Positions 1 through 10,980 of a stretch of 64,000 nucleotides of DNA are shown piece after piece. Position 1 is the stretch's first letter. Every line of letters starts with the position of its first letter. Source of the stretch: Sinotaia quadrata. Its lineage: Eukaryota; Mollusca; Gastropoda; Architaenioglossa; Viviparidae. The notes under the pieces are model-generated. The model was not told the origin of the DNA. It made no database searches and worked only from the letters and a program-made list of their open reading frames with translations. The stretch spans positions 21,918,006-21,982,005 of the forward strand of contig CM054178.1 in NCBI GenBank assembly GCA_028829895.1, given 5' to 3'. The translations under genes were made by a program, and so were the position numbers.

Positions 1-1080
1 ATCGAAAAATGAAATACGCTGTACTCGAACGACTACCAGCACCACCACCCCTGTCCTTTTAAGGGCTGGGTGAACAAGAAAGTCTTCAAAAGAAACACAT
101 AACCATGAATATTATCACGGACCCAAAGACCAAAAGGGCGTACGACAACTTACTATTCTCACTATTCTACACACAAAAAAAAAACCTACATGCCATAAGG
201 GAAGCATTTGCAATTCACCAGAACTGGCGCTGTGTTAATAAAGGAGAAAGGTACCCACCACCAAGTACTGACAACGAGACTCGAACATCTACCAACACGA
301 GTGATAAAGAAAACAATGCGCACATTGTGTGGAAAATACCACCAAGGACCAAAGTCAACTCGACACAGACTTTGAACCAGAAGAACAAAACCAAGCATTT
401 TCCCAGACACCACCCACAATGACTGATGAAAAGAAAACCCAGACTCCAACTACTACAACGGAAGGGAAAAAATTCAGACGGCGACACAGAAGAAAGAGGA
501 AAATAAAAATCCACGCAAAGTAGCCAATGGTCACACCAAAAAACGTCAAAATGAAGGGAAAAATAATCCCAAACTGAAAATGTATACAATCAGACTGAAA
601 TTGTCACGGTACAGGAGAAGGTGGCAAAGGTACTTGAGGCACCACCCCTCTCACCTTTACCAGTGACGCCACCCAGACCAACAACTACGGCGACAACGAC
701 AACAACAGAAGGCCAGCCTACAACAACAGCAAGAGAACAGGGCCAAAGAAGAACAAGACGGCGCCCACCACAACATATCCGACAACAGCAACAGCGCCAC
801 CAACAGACACACAACGACAACCACAACAACGACGCAGATACCATCAACAACAGCGTCGACAACAACAGTGGCAGTACTACGAACAACAGTACCCGCCGTG
901 GGTTTTTTTTAACCACCCAGTGGCTGACTTGATCCAGCTGATGCTCGACCACTTTTACTGGCCACCAACACCCATCTTTGGATATCCCAAAGGACACCGG
1001 GGACAGCCACAGCAACGACAACGACAACACCACTAGTGAGGAGGTCGAGAGGTTGAACATCCCGGGTGCACGTACACACT
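1..1080 (+). other. A/C-rich, T-poor tract (copy 1)
   Basis: Same as 52448-53527. The corresponding open pieces are 105-422, 329-523, 621-932 and the ATG-less frame 638-1036. The start of the tract is cut by the window edge. Confidence 0.4.
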
Positions 1081-1305
1081 AGGTATAGATCTGGTGTGTT
1101 ACTAGCCTGGGCTCTGTAAACCCCACCCCTACTTTAACATCAGGAACGACTACAACAACAACAAAAATTTCACTGCCAGGAACGACAACAAAAAACACAA
1201 CCCCAGCCCACGGATTGCCGGGTGGGAGTCCGCCTTTGCCGGCCAGACATGTTCGCAACGGACGCACGCAGCAAGAAGGCATTACCTCCTCCCTCCCCAT
1301 CTCCC

Positions 1306-1342
1306 AGCGCGAAAGCGGCGGAAGTCGGAAGCGCCCCCTACA
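1306..1342 (+). mobile_element. Ultra-short GC-rich element, copy without tail
   Basis: Begins AGCGCGAAAGCGGCGGAAG and runs to GCGCCCCCTACA, matching the first 37 bases of the element at 49888-49934 with one change (GTCGG for GCCGG). The CAAT-type tail and flanking duplications are not seen here. Duplicated at 53753-53789. Confidence 0.6.
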
Positions 1343-1486
1343 TTGACGACGAAGAGAAGTTAACGCAACAACACAACTCAGCGAATGTTCAGGTGGAAGC
1401 AGTCATAAAAACCCATTTAATATCTCAACAGCAATCCGGGCTTGGTTCCCGCTCGATGATAAAAGGCTTACCGCTCACAATGGCGA

Positions 1487-1567
1487 GACCTAAGTGTCTA
1501 GTCCCTCTTTTGGGACCTAAGTGTCTAGTCCCTCTTTTGGGACCTAAGTGTCTAGTCCGTCTTTTGG
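1487..1567 (+). repeat. 27-bp tandem repeat, 3 copies
   Basis: Unit GACCTAAGTGTCTAGTCCCT plus CTTTTGG, three times in a row; the third has one change (CCCT to CCGT). The length is a multiple of three, so a 135-residue frame at 1222-1629 stays open through it (repeating GPKCLVPLL); I do not take that as a gene. Confidence 0.95.
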
Positions 1568-2192
1568 GACGCAAAAGCGAGCCTCGTGTGATATGGACCA
1601 CGCAATTTATAGTTCCACTGGCAGTTTAGAATCGGGAAGAGTTGGCATAAATGCCTAGAAAATTTAGGCCTACCCCCACCCTCAAACCTTTTCCTAATTT
1701 TGGCTTCTCTATGCCCACATTTCTTTCTTCCAAAATTTTTTGCCATTTCCTGAAACAAAAAGTTGGAAGAAGGCGTAACAGTTAAAACGTCCTTCAGACA
1801 ATCAACCAAGAAAAACAAATACAGTCCAAAAAACCAAACCTGCTTTTCCACCGTTGTTAGGTGTTTGCAGAGCGTAAATCACCCATAATTTAATTCAGGC
1901 AGTTTGTTTGCTCTGACCTGACATTATCAGTTCATTAGTAACATCCAGCTATATAACTGCTAGCTTACTATAGACTTTATAGCGGAAATTGCAAATCCTG
2001 TCATAAATTGTGAGTGACATGTAGTTTTCGGTAATGAAGTAAAACTTATACTGAGTCAATATCACACTGCATAAATATTGGAGTACGTGTATACAGCAAG
2101 CATGGCAGCCAGCTAGCTTGGATGATGATGAAAGGTGTTTCTGTAGTCGTGAATGAGAAAAGGAACACATTCAACTGAAATCGCATGGGTGC

Positions 2193-2195
<3 letters not shown>

Positions 2196-2265
<70 letters not shown>

Positions 2266-2270
2266 TGTGT
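2196..2270. repeat. (GT)n microsatellite
   Basis: Uninterrupted GT run to about 2262, then GTTTGTGTGT. Confidence 0.97.
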
Positions 2271-4580
2271 TACAGAGTGTGAAATCCTCGTATGTTTGGC
2301 ATTATTTGTCAAGCACTGTCATGTGACCGTGGACCAAGTTAGGTCGACTAAAACCAGTTAGGGAGCTAACGGTGATATATACTTTATATTGGTGCACAGA
2401 ATATATGAACAGAAATTTGTGCCAAGAAAGGCATTTGCAGGAAAATATGCGATTATATTGCGTTACCGTGAGGTCACAAGCACCCTGTGTGAACATTGTG
2501 CACAGTTTCTCTTGACTAAATTCTGACGCATGAAAGGTGTGTCAAAATTTGGTCCTATAGCACCTTGATAAGGTGAAAGAATTTTAGTATAAATGTACGC
2601 CAATCCATAAGTGTGAAAAGTCACGTGATTAAAATCTCACATAATTGTTTACTTTGCTGGTGTCACATTCTGATTTACTGAAACGTGTGTGAAAAGCATA
2701 AGAGAATAATATATTGCTAGCCATGCTTATCTTAAGACTTTTATTTTCCTGTGCTGTTAAGTCGAACTACCGGCCAAGACTAAGAAAAGTGCAATTTGTT
2801 CAGGACAGACATTATCATATAGCACCATGACTTCAGGTCAAGTGTTTATTGCCTGTTCCAGCCTCAGACCCGACCAGTCAAGAGTCTTGCAGCGCTCAGT
2901 CTGTGTAAAGAGTCATAAACCTTGTAACTGACAGTTAAATGCAGTTATACCAGACACAATAACTACAGTCTGGGTTGTGTTGGGATTATTATTACTTGTA
3001 TTTTTTTAATATTTAACTTGATATTTTTCTTTCGGGGTTGTATGGGTAAGGAGTGAAAAGCCCCTTCCACTTTCTCTGACTACAGAATAATGGTGTGTAC
3101 AGAGGCTCACGAATCCGAAGCGCTGTGAAGGCCATACGTTCGTAAAGAATTTGCAAGAACTGCATGAAGAAGGGAGTCGATAGAACCAAGTTAAATCATT
3201 GCCAACAAACATCAGATAGGTGATTGACTTCTAAATTTACACCTCCTAAGAATCACTCTATGCTGTAACTTTCCATTCTCTTAGTACCTGCAGTGTGTTT
3301 GTAAAGAATTAGATTACATATGAAAAGTGTTGATAGTGCTCATCAAAAAGCCAAGACTTTTGAGCGGGCAAAACATTGCTATAATAAAGTGATAAACATT
3401 CTTAAAGGATTCTTAACTTCAGGAGCCTATTTCTGTACCAGATGTCAGTAACAGATTTTTTATTTAGTCACTAACTTGTGTCATAAGAACAGTACTTCAT
3501 AATTAACCTTCGCCTTTTGACTACTACTTATTATGTATCAAATATTTCTTGTTTAACTTTTATTGTGTCACATAATATTTTGTTATTTGTTACACTTCCA
3601 CTTTGTTTAAATTTAGAAGGAGATTTGTGCATGCTTGGGGTTGGGGAGCGAAATTTAGATCATTCTTAAAAGTCAGATAATAACATATCTTGGGAAATGT
3701 CCCTCCAAGCTGAGAGAGAGTGTGGGGGAGTGGGTGACCAGAATTTCTATACGAGTGTTGGGGGGATGGGAACCGGTAACACTCAGAGACAAGGTGGAGA
3801 TGCACCTGACCGATATCCGTCTGCAATCACGAAGATCCGTTCGGGTTTTAAGTTATTTCACTAGGAGTGAAATAATTATAGAAGTGTAATAATTATAGAA
3901 GTCTTTCTGTAAATTGAGGGCGTTGCTTGTTTACAGAATGATAGAGTGTATATATATATAAGTTGGCTTAATGTGGCCAGCAATGGTAACTTATGGTTTT
4001 GTGTCCCTAGATTCCCTGATGGAGTTGAGTTCATTTTGTGAACTACGTTGAGTTTATTGCTAATTTGAAATAGACCTGCTGAAGCTAAATTAAATTTGTT
4101 CGAGTTGCTACATATAGTGTCTTAACCTGAAAGTGAAATTATCCAGTACTTAAAGTTGAACTGTGCTGGAGTTAGTTTTCTGTGACTTTGGGTATTGAAT
4201 TTCTGACGTAGCTGTGTCAGATGATTCAGAAAGAGGGTAAACTTCATTTGAATATATGATTGTCTAGTCTCTACTATTCAGGCTACTTTTCTGTAGCAGC
4301 TCTATGCAGACTTTCGAGTTGAACAGTTGTTTGATTAGTTGTTATCACGGCTCGTTGAATGTTGTTTATTTTCTTCCCTTGTGTACTCAAGGAAATCAAC
4401 ATATAGTTATTATAGCTTGTATTGTTCGTACATAGTGGGTATCGAAGTCTGGCTGTTTGGAGAACTATATGCTGTCCTATTTCCCCTAACCAGCGCTAGA
4501 CTTGTACAGAGAGTGAGTCATCCCAGTTATGATACGGTCGACCAACCTATCTACATCACAACAGCCAGCCAAAGGCGCGT

Positions 4581-4583
<3 letters not shown>

Positions 4584-4627
<44 letters not shown>
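4584..4627. repeat. (CA)n microsatellite
   Basis: Pure CA run after GGCGCGTGTA. Confidence 0.97.
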
Positions 4628-4629
<2 letters not shown>

Positions 4630-5934
4630 TCGAATAAGATCTTACTTTTGTCTCTGTCCAATAAAGAGTTGGAATTTACCGTTGTTCATTTGTATTAAAA
4701 ATGCTCCCTATGTACAACTCACTATCTTCACATTGCCCCAAATTATTAAATAATAATAATGTTCAGAAACCTTCTCCTCCTGCATAAACATACGTCTTAA
4801 TTCGAAAGCCCCAGAAATGCTCTAGAATCTAGACTACAAAAAAAAAAAAAATGGGGGATGGGTGAAACACAAGCAAACCGGTCAAGGGTCTGGTCAACAC
4901 GACAACGACAACAAAACCACGAAAGAGTGTAAATTTTAAAAAGTTTAACAAAAAAGAAGGAATAAATATGTGGTAGTGTATCTGTGGTCTACACAGTGTA
5001 GTGGTGGTCTCCATAGTGTATCAGTGGTCCACATAGTGTACGGTGTCCACATAGTGTGAAACCATCTTTGTTAAAACGCTCTGTCAGTGAGTTACGCTTC
5101 TGTAAAGAAAAAAAAAACAATCCAAAACAATGTCCAAAATAGGTCACTGCTATTAATGTGGGGATATGTTATTGATTGATGATGACGACATTGGTGGTGG
5201 CGGTGGTGGCGGCGGCGGAGGTGATCATCATAACAGAAGCATTGAGCAAGACAACGTGAGCTGAAGGATCTCCGAATAAACTACTAAAATTAACTCAACC
5301 TGCCCTACCGCTGAAAGCAACTGAAGTGCGCGCATCCTCCATAAAACAAGGTTCAGTAGCAATTAGGTAAGAGAAAAGTTTTGACCCTGCAAGCCACTTA
5401 AAACCTAGAAGCCGCTGAAGCTGAAATAGTGTGCTTTCAAAAGAGATTTCTCCCAAAGAGTTGATTACTTCGGTTTCTCTGACGAAATCTGTCCCAAAAA
5501 GTTAATTACTTCAGTCACCTTTGGTGAAATAAAATCTGTCACTCTGATACAAAGAGGTGTCCCCCCAAAAAAAGTTAACTCAGCTCCTCTGACGAAATGA
5601 GGTATCATTTTTCTTGTCGTCCTATAGCTGACTTTTGCATTAGACATACTTTCCCCTATTTTTGCAAAGATGTCTATGTATAACTCTATAATCTATATCT
5701 ATAGCATCGAGCTTCCGAAGACAAACGTTGGTTTTGTAAGTCAAGTTACTGTCAATGTCACTCACCACCTACGCGAGTTAGTAACTTCCAGTTCGTCATG
5801 ACCTGTCAAAATTTACAGCTCCGGTCGGTAGATAAGGCAGATGGCTAAACGTTTAAGTCAATACATTGTTTAACTAGAGTTTGCAAGCACACCATTGAGC
5901 CTTATCTCCTAGGTCTGTCGTCTGCTACTCCATC

Positions 5935-5949
5935 GGGGGGGGGGGGGGG
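5935..5949. repeat. Run of 15 G
   Basis: A homopolymer prone to length error; the copy at 58382-58396 has the same length, which bears on whether the duplication is real. Confidence 0.97.
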
Positions 5950-7095
5950 ATGTAAAATGATTTATACAGCTCTACATGCCTGAGTGGAACTGATAGCCGC
6001 TAGTAGCATCTTGTCAGCTTTGTCGTCTACAGCTGTGACGCAAACTAGCTACTTGCAATTTGAGACGGAGGAGGAAGGGAGAGTAAATTCTGTTGTTTTT
6101 AAATGTTATCTTGAATGCTGGCCCACTGATACCATCTTTCAACCGGTGACTGTTTACGAAGCACACACTGAAGCACCGAAATAAATCTTTTGATGTCGAG
6201 GTTCGCCGTCTTACCGCTTCGTAAGCCTGCAAAGAACGAATTAAATCAAAGATCGACAAGGAAAGAGACAGAGAGAAAAGTCACATTGAACGCTATATAA
6301 TTTATTGCTTTTCTTAGGTTATACCTTTGATCCTTATCGTCTTAAAACTTAGTCTCTCAAGCTTGTCAGATTTCCCACTGCTTTGCGAGTACTTTTATAT
6401 TTTTTCCCCCCATTTACATTAGTGTGAACAATGATACTCGATTTCTAGGTCAGTTGTATGCGGAGTTAATACTTGCAAAATCAATTTCCCGGGCGCGAAA
6501 TTATTTTTCATACAAGGCTTGTGGCAGGATTGCTTCTCTCTAGTATGCGTTAAGTCAGAAAGTCGATTTGCGCGATAAACGCTCACCCAAATCATGCAAA
6601 TGTGACGTAGGTAGTGGTACTATATATTTTATATACAAGTTTGAAAATCATTATTTCTATTCTTTTCGTGTTGTTTATGTAAATTATTTCTAATTATGTG
6701 TTTATAGTATTATTTGGTTTTACCATCTTCACTCCATTAAAAGAAAAATAAGTATTGTATGTTATAAATGTACAAAGTTCACAATAATCGATCGTGGGGA
6801 AATAAAATATACACTACATACTGTCTCAGTTCTACCTCATCTTGAAACTGTTTTTAGTTCAAGTATGTCGTTAGTAGTTTTTTTTTTAAGGTCATGGATA
6901 CTTTATAGTACAGTTACGTTGAAAATTAAAAAAGGGCGAGCAGTCCGTATACAACCGTCGTGTTTAAAATAACAAGGAGATCTGGATACAACAAAATGAA
7001 GGACTGTCACAGTCTGATAAAATTGTCCGACTTCGTGACCCACTTGCCTTGTTTACTTCAAATTCGAATATTTGAAACCCTTGGCCCTTTGTTCC

Positions 7096-7195
7096 NNNNN
7101 NNNNNNNNNNNNNNNNNNNNNNNNNNNNNNNNNNNNNNNNNNNNNNNNNNNNNNNNNNNNNNNNNNNNNNNNNNNNNNNNNNNNNNNNNNNNNNN
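7096..7195. other. Assembly gap of exactly 100 N
   Basis: A round 100-N run is the usual placeholder for a scaffold join of unknown size. It separates the left 7-kb block from the sequence with the SMIM29-like exons and LTA4H, so continuity across it is not shown by sequence. Confidence 0.99.
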
Positions 7196-7256
7196 AAGCT
7201 GACTTCATGTTTTATAAATATTTAATCTTACTATTCTTCCATTTTATTCTGTCTAG

Positions 7257-7383
7257 GCTTGAAAGACTCCGTCACCATTTGCTGCCACTTTACAATTTTG
7301 ATGCTACTGACAGCGGCCAGGATTGGGAAGCTGATCTGCTGGAAGAAGACCGGCGACAACAACAAATTCGTCTTCGTGTCAGT
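7257..7383 (+). CDS. SMIM29-like gene, penultimate coding exon
   Basis: 127 bases; 42 whole codons after one base that completes an upstream codon. A pyrimidine-rich tract (TTCTTCCATTTTATTCTG) leads to the acceptor, and GTGAGT follows. Encodes the LRHHLLPLY motif and the acidic tail. Confidence 0.72.
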
Positions 7384-9167
7384 GTGAGTCTTAAAGCTGT
7401 TTTAAAAATTTATAATTTATTGATCATCTAGCAGGGACTCTGCTTTTTTGTATTCCATATTTTTTTGATTTGCACATTAATTTGGCTCCTGTACTAATAA
7501 AATTTGAACATGTTAACACTGAAACCAGTAATTTGTTAAGCTTGAGGAATTTCACCATATTTGTAATTGTCTTTCTGAGCTGCAGAATATTACTATCTTT
7601 AGTTATAGTTAGAACCTCATCTAGTCTTGCATCTTTTACACGACGTCAGAAATGGAATGGTATCGGTGGCAATGATGGGAAGGAGAAACATGGTTGTAGT
7701 TCATTACGATCACTGTTTATTCAAAAGTCAGAGAGATGTATCAGAAACATAAAGCTGACTAAATCTGAGTATGTCACATACTAATATACACAATTGATAT
7801 TTTATGACACACTGAAGTGTGAAACATTATGTTCACATGAATAATAAAACTAAATTAATTGTTATGAGGGTGAAAAAATATTGATATTAATAAAATAACA
7901 ATAGAAATGCCTTTTAAAAATTCTTTTTTAATGTTTGCAAAAATGGTATCTTGTCTTGAGTGGGCTTGCCTTTTACCATTTGATGTTGTAGGTTTTCATG
8001 CAGTTAATGTGTCAGGATATTTTATATGTATTATAATATGAATTGCGGGTAATTGCCCATAATTTTTGTCTTGTATTGAGAGAATAAGCCATTTAAAAAC
8101 TAGTCAGTGTCATGTTTGCAAATGCTTGATAATTAAATCAGCATGCTTTATGTAATTTTAACATTTATTTTGCACAATTAGCAGTATATCCTTTTTTCAT
8201 TCACAAAGATATTTTATTTACTGTCTGATCCTATTTTTGATGAGCTCTTTGGTACCAACTTTATCAGTCTTCTCACTGATAATCATTTTTCTTCAGGCTG
8301 TAGTTACAAATTGTCATTTACAACTTTCTTGCAGTTAAATTATTAACAAATTATTAATGATTATTTGAAATTAGTCCTGACATTGATTTGAATTAGTCAT
8401 CTTGAGACGGCAAGTGGATTTTGTCACATTTGAAATAATTCAACATGTCCAGTAGAATAACAATATCTATGCTCACTTATTTTAGAGTTTCACTATGTAT
8501 GCTGGTACATAAAAAAATCATATATTCCTATGACTCATTTTCATCCTCAAAGCTATAGCAACCTTAAAAGTAAAAAGACAGTACCAATTCATAACTTTCT
8601 AGCTTTAGAGCACCTGGTTTATGTGGCCACAAGACTGTACAATCACCACACATAATAATTCTTAAATTCACCACATAGAGCAAGTTTTAAATTCTTCAGC
8701 CATTCATTAGCATTAGCTAGACTTTATACTGACCAACATATTTTTGAACCATTTTTTGTCTACAGCTGGCAAAAGGTACTAATAGGTACATAGCCTTAGT
8801 AAAGTGTGATTATAGCATGTTTGTAATGATCCTGACCTGGGTCTGTACTCCAGACAGTATTTTTTTGTAATTTGGGGGATATCCTTGTCCCCTCTAATAT
8901 TTTATATCAAACCCTCTCTTCCTTCAGTAATATTTTATATCAAATATTTTGCACTGTCCTCCGAGAAAGTATTTTTTAAACAAAAGCATATCCTATCATA
9001 AAAAGCATTAAACATATCTATTTGCATGAAACATTGAGAATTAATATTATTGCATTCCTAAAATAATCTTTATGAAAAATATTATATCACCTGTTTTCTT
9101 TCTTTTTTTCCTGTAGGATGGCAGCCCACCAGATTCTCCTTTGCTAAAATCTTCAAGATACCACTGA
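7257..9167 (+). CDS. SMIM29/C3orf18-like small membrane protein, last two coding exons (5' part missing)
   Basis: Two exons, 7257-7383 and 9117-9167, join in phase and encode the last 59 residues of a protein. The first has LERLRHHLLPLYNFDATDSG, then an acidic stretch (EADLLEEDRRQQQ); the second has DGSPPDSPLLKSSRYH and TGA. The segment RLRHHLLP(L/M)Y followed by an acidic region resembles the cytosolic part just after the membrane helix in vertebrate SMIM29 (C6orf1) and C3orf18. That assignment rests on my recall of the motif. Borders are GTCTAG at 7251-7256, GTGAGT after 7383 and TGTAG before 9117. The first base of 7257 completes a codon begun upstream, so a membrane exon is missing; the 100-N gap ends only 61 bases before. 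The function of the family is poorly known. Confidence 0.68.
9117..9167 (+). CDS. SMIM29-like gene, last coding exon
   Basis: A long T/C tract and TGTAG precede GATGGCAGCCCACCAG. It encodes DGSPPDSPLLKSSRYH and stops at TGA 9165-9167. The SP-rich, basic end fits a short cytosolic tail. Confidence 0.65.
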   Translation, partial: DGSPPDSPLLKSSRYH

Positions 9168-9452
9168 TATGCTGGATAAAAGAAAAAATTGTTTCTCTGC
9201 ATTATGTGACTAAGACCATTTCACCTGCAACTGCAAGGGCTGATTGTCTTGCTTTAATATTTAACATTAAAACGTAATTATCAGTACTTTTTCATTTTGA
9301 TGTCCTGATAATGTTTCTGCTTCAGTAATCTCTCTGTATAGATAACTGTTTCTCAGATTATGGGTTATTTCAACACCAATAATGAAAGATTATCAGGCAT
9401 TGTGAATGAAGATTATCCCACTCAAGACTTGGAGTATAAATCTGAATTTTAC

Positions 9453-9720
9453 TTAAATGTTATGAATGTTTGATGATTTCAATTTTATTTTTTTGAAGGG
9501 GTAAAGAATATTTGTTTTTATGTGGTAATGTTTATTTGTTTGTGTACTAAATGATGGACATGTATATGACTTGTCCTTGATTAAATGTTATGTTTGATTT
9601 CTGTTTTATTTTTTTGAAGGGGTAAAGAATATTGTTTTTATTGTAGTAATGTTTATTTGTTTGTGTACTAAATGATGGACATGTATTTAACTTGTCCTTG
9701 ATTAAATGTTTTGTTTGGAT
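9453..9720. repeat. About 121-bp tandem duplication in the putative 3' UTR
   Basis: The sequence TTTTTTTGAAGGGGTAAAGA to TGTCCTTGATTAAATG occurs twice with few changes, and a third copy begins. It follows the stop of the SMIM29-like gene. Confidence 0.9.
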
Positions 9721-9995
9721 AAGAAATTTGACATAACTTCTCTCGTATATTGTATCTCCATTTACATTACAATATGGTAAATATTGGAAGAGTCTTTCTT
9801 TCAGTGATGTTTAGTTTTATTTTAATAAGTATATGTAGTTGTTTTATTTGTCTCTTTAAACATTGCCAACTTTTCATTACCAATCACTCAGGACATTACA
9901 TTCCTATGGTAAGAAAATTATTGTTGAAAGTCACTAGTCATGAATTTTAACTATGAAAGTCAGTTCATTAGTTATTACAAAGGTCATAGTTCAAT

Positions 9996-10001
9996 AATAA
10001 A
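9996..10001 (+). promoter_or_regulatory. Candidate polyadenylation signal (AATAAA) for the SMIM29-like gene
   Basis: First AATAAA that I found after the stop at 9167. Another, at 11560-11565, is followed by a GT-rich stretch (GTTGTCTTG) and could serve a longer 3' UTR. I cannot choose between them from sequence alone. Confidence 0.3.
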
Positions 10002-10895
10002 TCACTATCCAGTAATCCTTATGATGAAGGCCACAATTCATTAAGTATTGCTATGATCATTATTTAGCAGACATGCCATAGAAAATCATTGTTAAGTAGT
10101 TGAGACTTCGAAAATCATTAGTCACTAATTTTGATTGTGGATATGGTTTGATATAGATTGGGTTTTATTTTCCACACACATCTTTGGCCATAGATGAAGT
10201 CTTAGTGTGCTGTTGCTAGCATTAGATCTGACTTCGGAAATGGGCTTAAGATGGCAGGCTGTTTTAACTTTGTACTTCAGTCTTATCTGTTTCACAAGAC
10301 TTTGCAGATAATCAAGCAAAAACCCCAACTCTTTCTTAACATATTCTGAAGTTATTTCCTATTAATGAAGCATTCACTCTTCATAGTCTGTCCTGGGGTC
10401 ATTTTTAAGTAACCTAACAATATCTTAAGCTATCTCAGGATCAAATTAAAATGACTTTAATATTCTTGTTTCACTGAGCCTATTTTTTTAATGCCTCATG
10501 TTTGAATATTATTGTAACTCTATTCATAAAACTGGTAATACTTATTAATTTTCAAGAGTTTCTGCGGCTCTATCAGTATTACCTTCTCCTGCATTATAAG
10601 TGAACTTGCCAATCAAATTACAACTCACATTCCATCATTTGTCACATTTCTCTTTTGGTAATGAATTATAAGATTCTAATTCCAAACTGAACATTTTTTA
10701 TCAATCTGCTTGTCTAATTATTATTATTGTTGTTGGTATTATTATTTTAACAAGGAAAAGCTCAAATCTTTGACATTTATTTGATCTGATTTGTTTGCTA
10801 ATCAATAGCATCTATTTCAACTGTGATTTTTGTGTCATTATTTTGAATTTTATAAACTGACAAACTGTTGTTATTTTTTAATTTGCTATATTTAT

Positions 10896-10980
10896 ATAAG
10901 ACCCACATCCCCTATGATTTATATAAGACCCACATCTCCTATGATTATGCATTTGAAGACATGATTATACATTTGAAGAC
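10896..10980. repeat. Two short tandem doublets
   Basis: TATATAAGACCCACATC occurs twice, followed by ATGATTATGCATTTGAAGAC in two near copies. Confidence 0.8.

Larger units (their letters stand above)
1..7004 (+). repeat. 7-kb direct duplication, copy 1 (cut by the window edge)
   Basis: Matches 52448-59451 at a constant offset of 52447. At every place I compared, the two were identical, including the GT run (2196-2270), CA run (4584-4627), a 15-G run (5935-5949) and the 27-bp repeat (1487-1567). Identity ends after GAAGGAC at 7004. The left end lies outside the window. Apart from the A/C-rich tract at 1-1080, I see no gene in it; 1650-7000 is AT-rich with no convincing exon. Confidence 0.95.

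Noticed and set aside
2046..2312. Minus-strand frame with long HTHTHT run
   Set aside because: Translation of the GT microsatellite.
3108..3135. CGAATCC-type sequence resembling part of a tRNA T-loop
   Set aside because: No acceptor stem or anticodon arm can be formed around it.
5984..6259. Overlapping 66- and 81-residue frames on opposite strands
   Set aside because: No motif, no splice-site context, no family resemblance.
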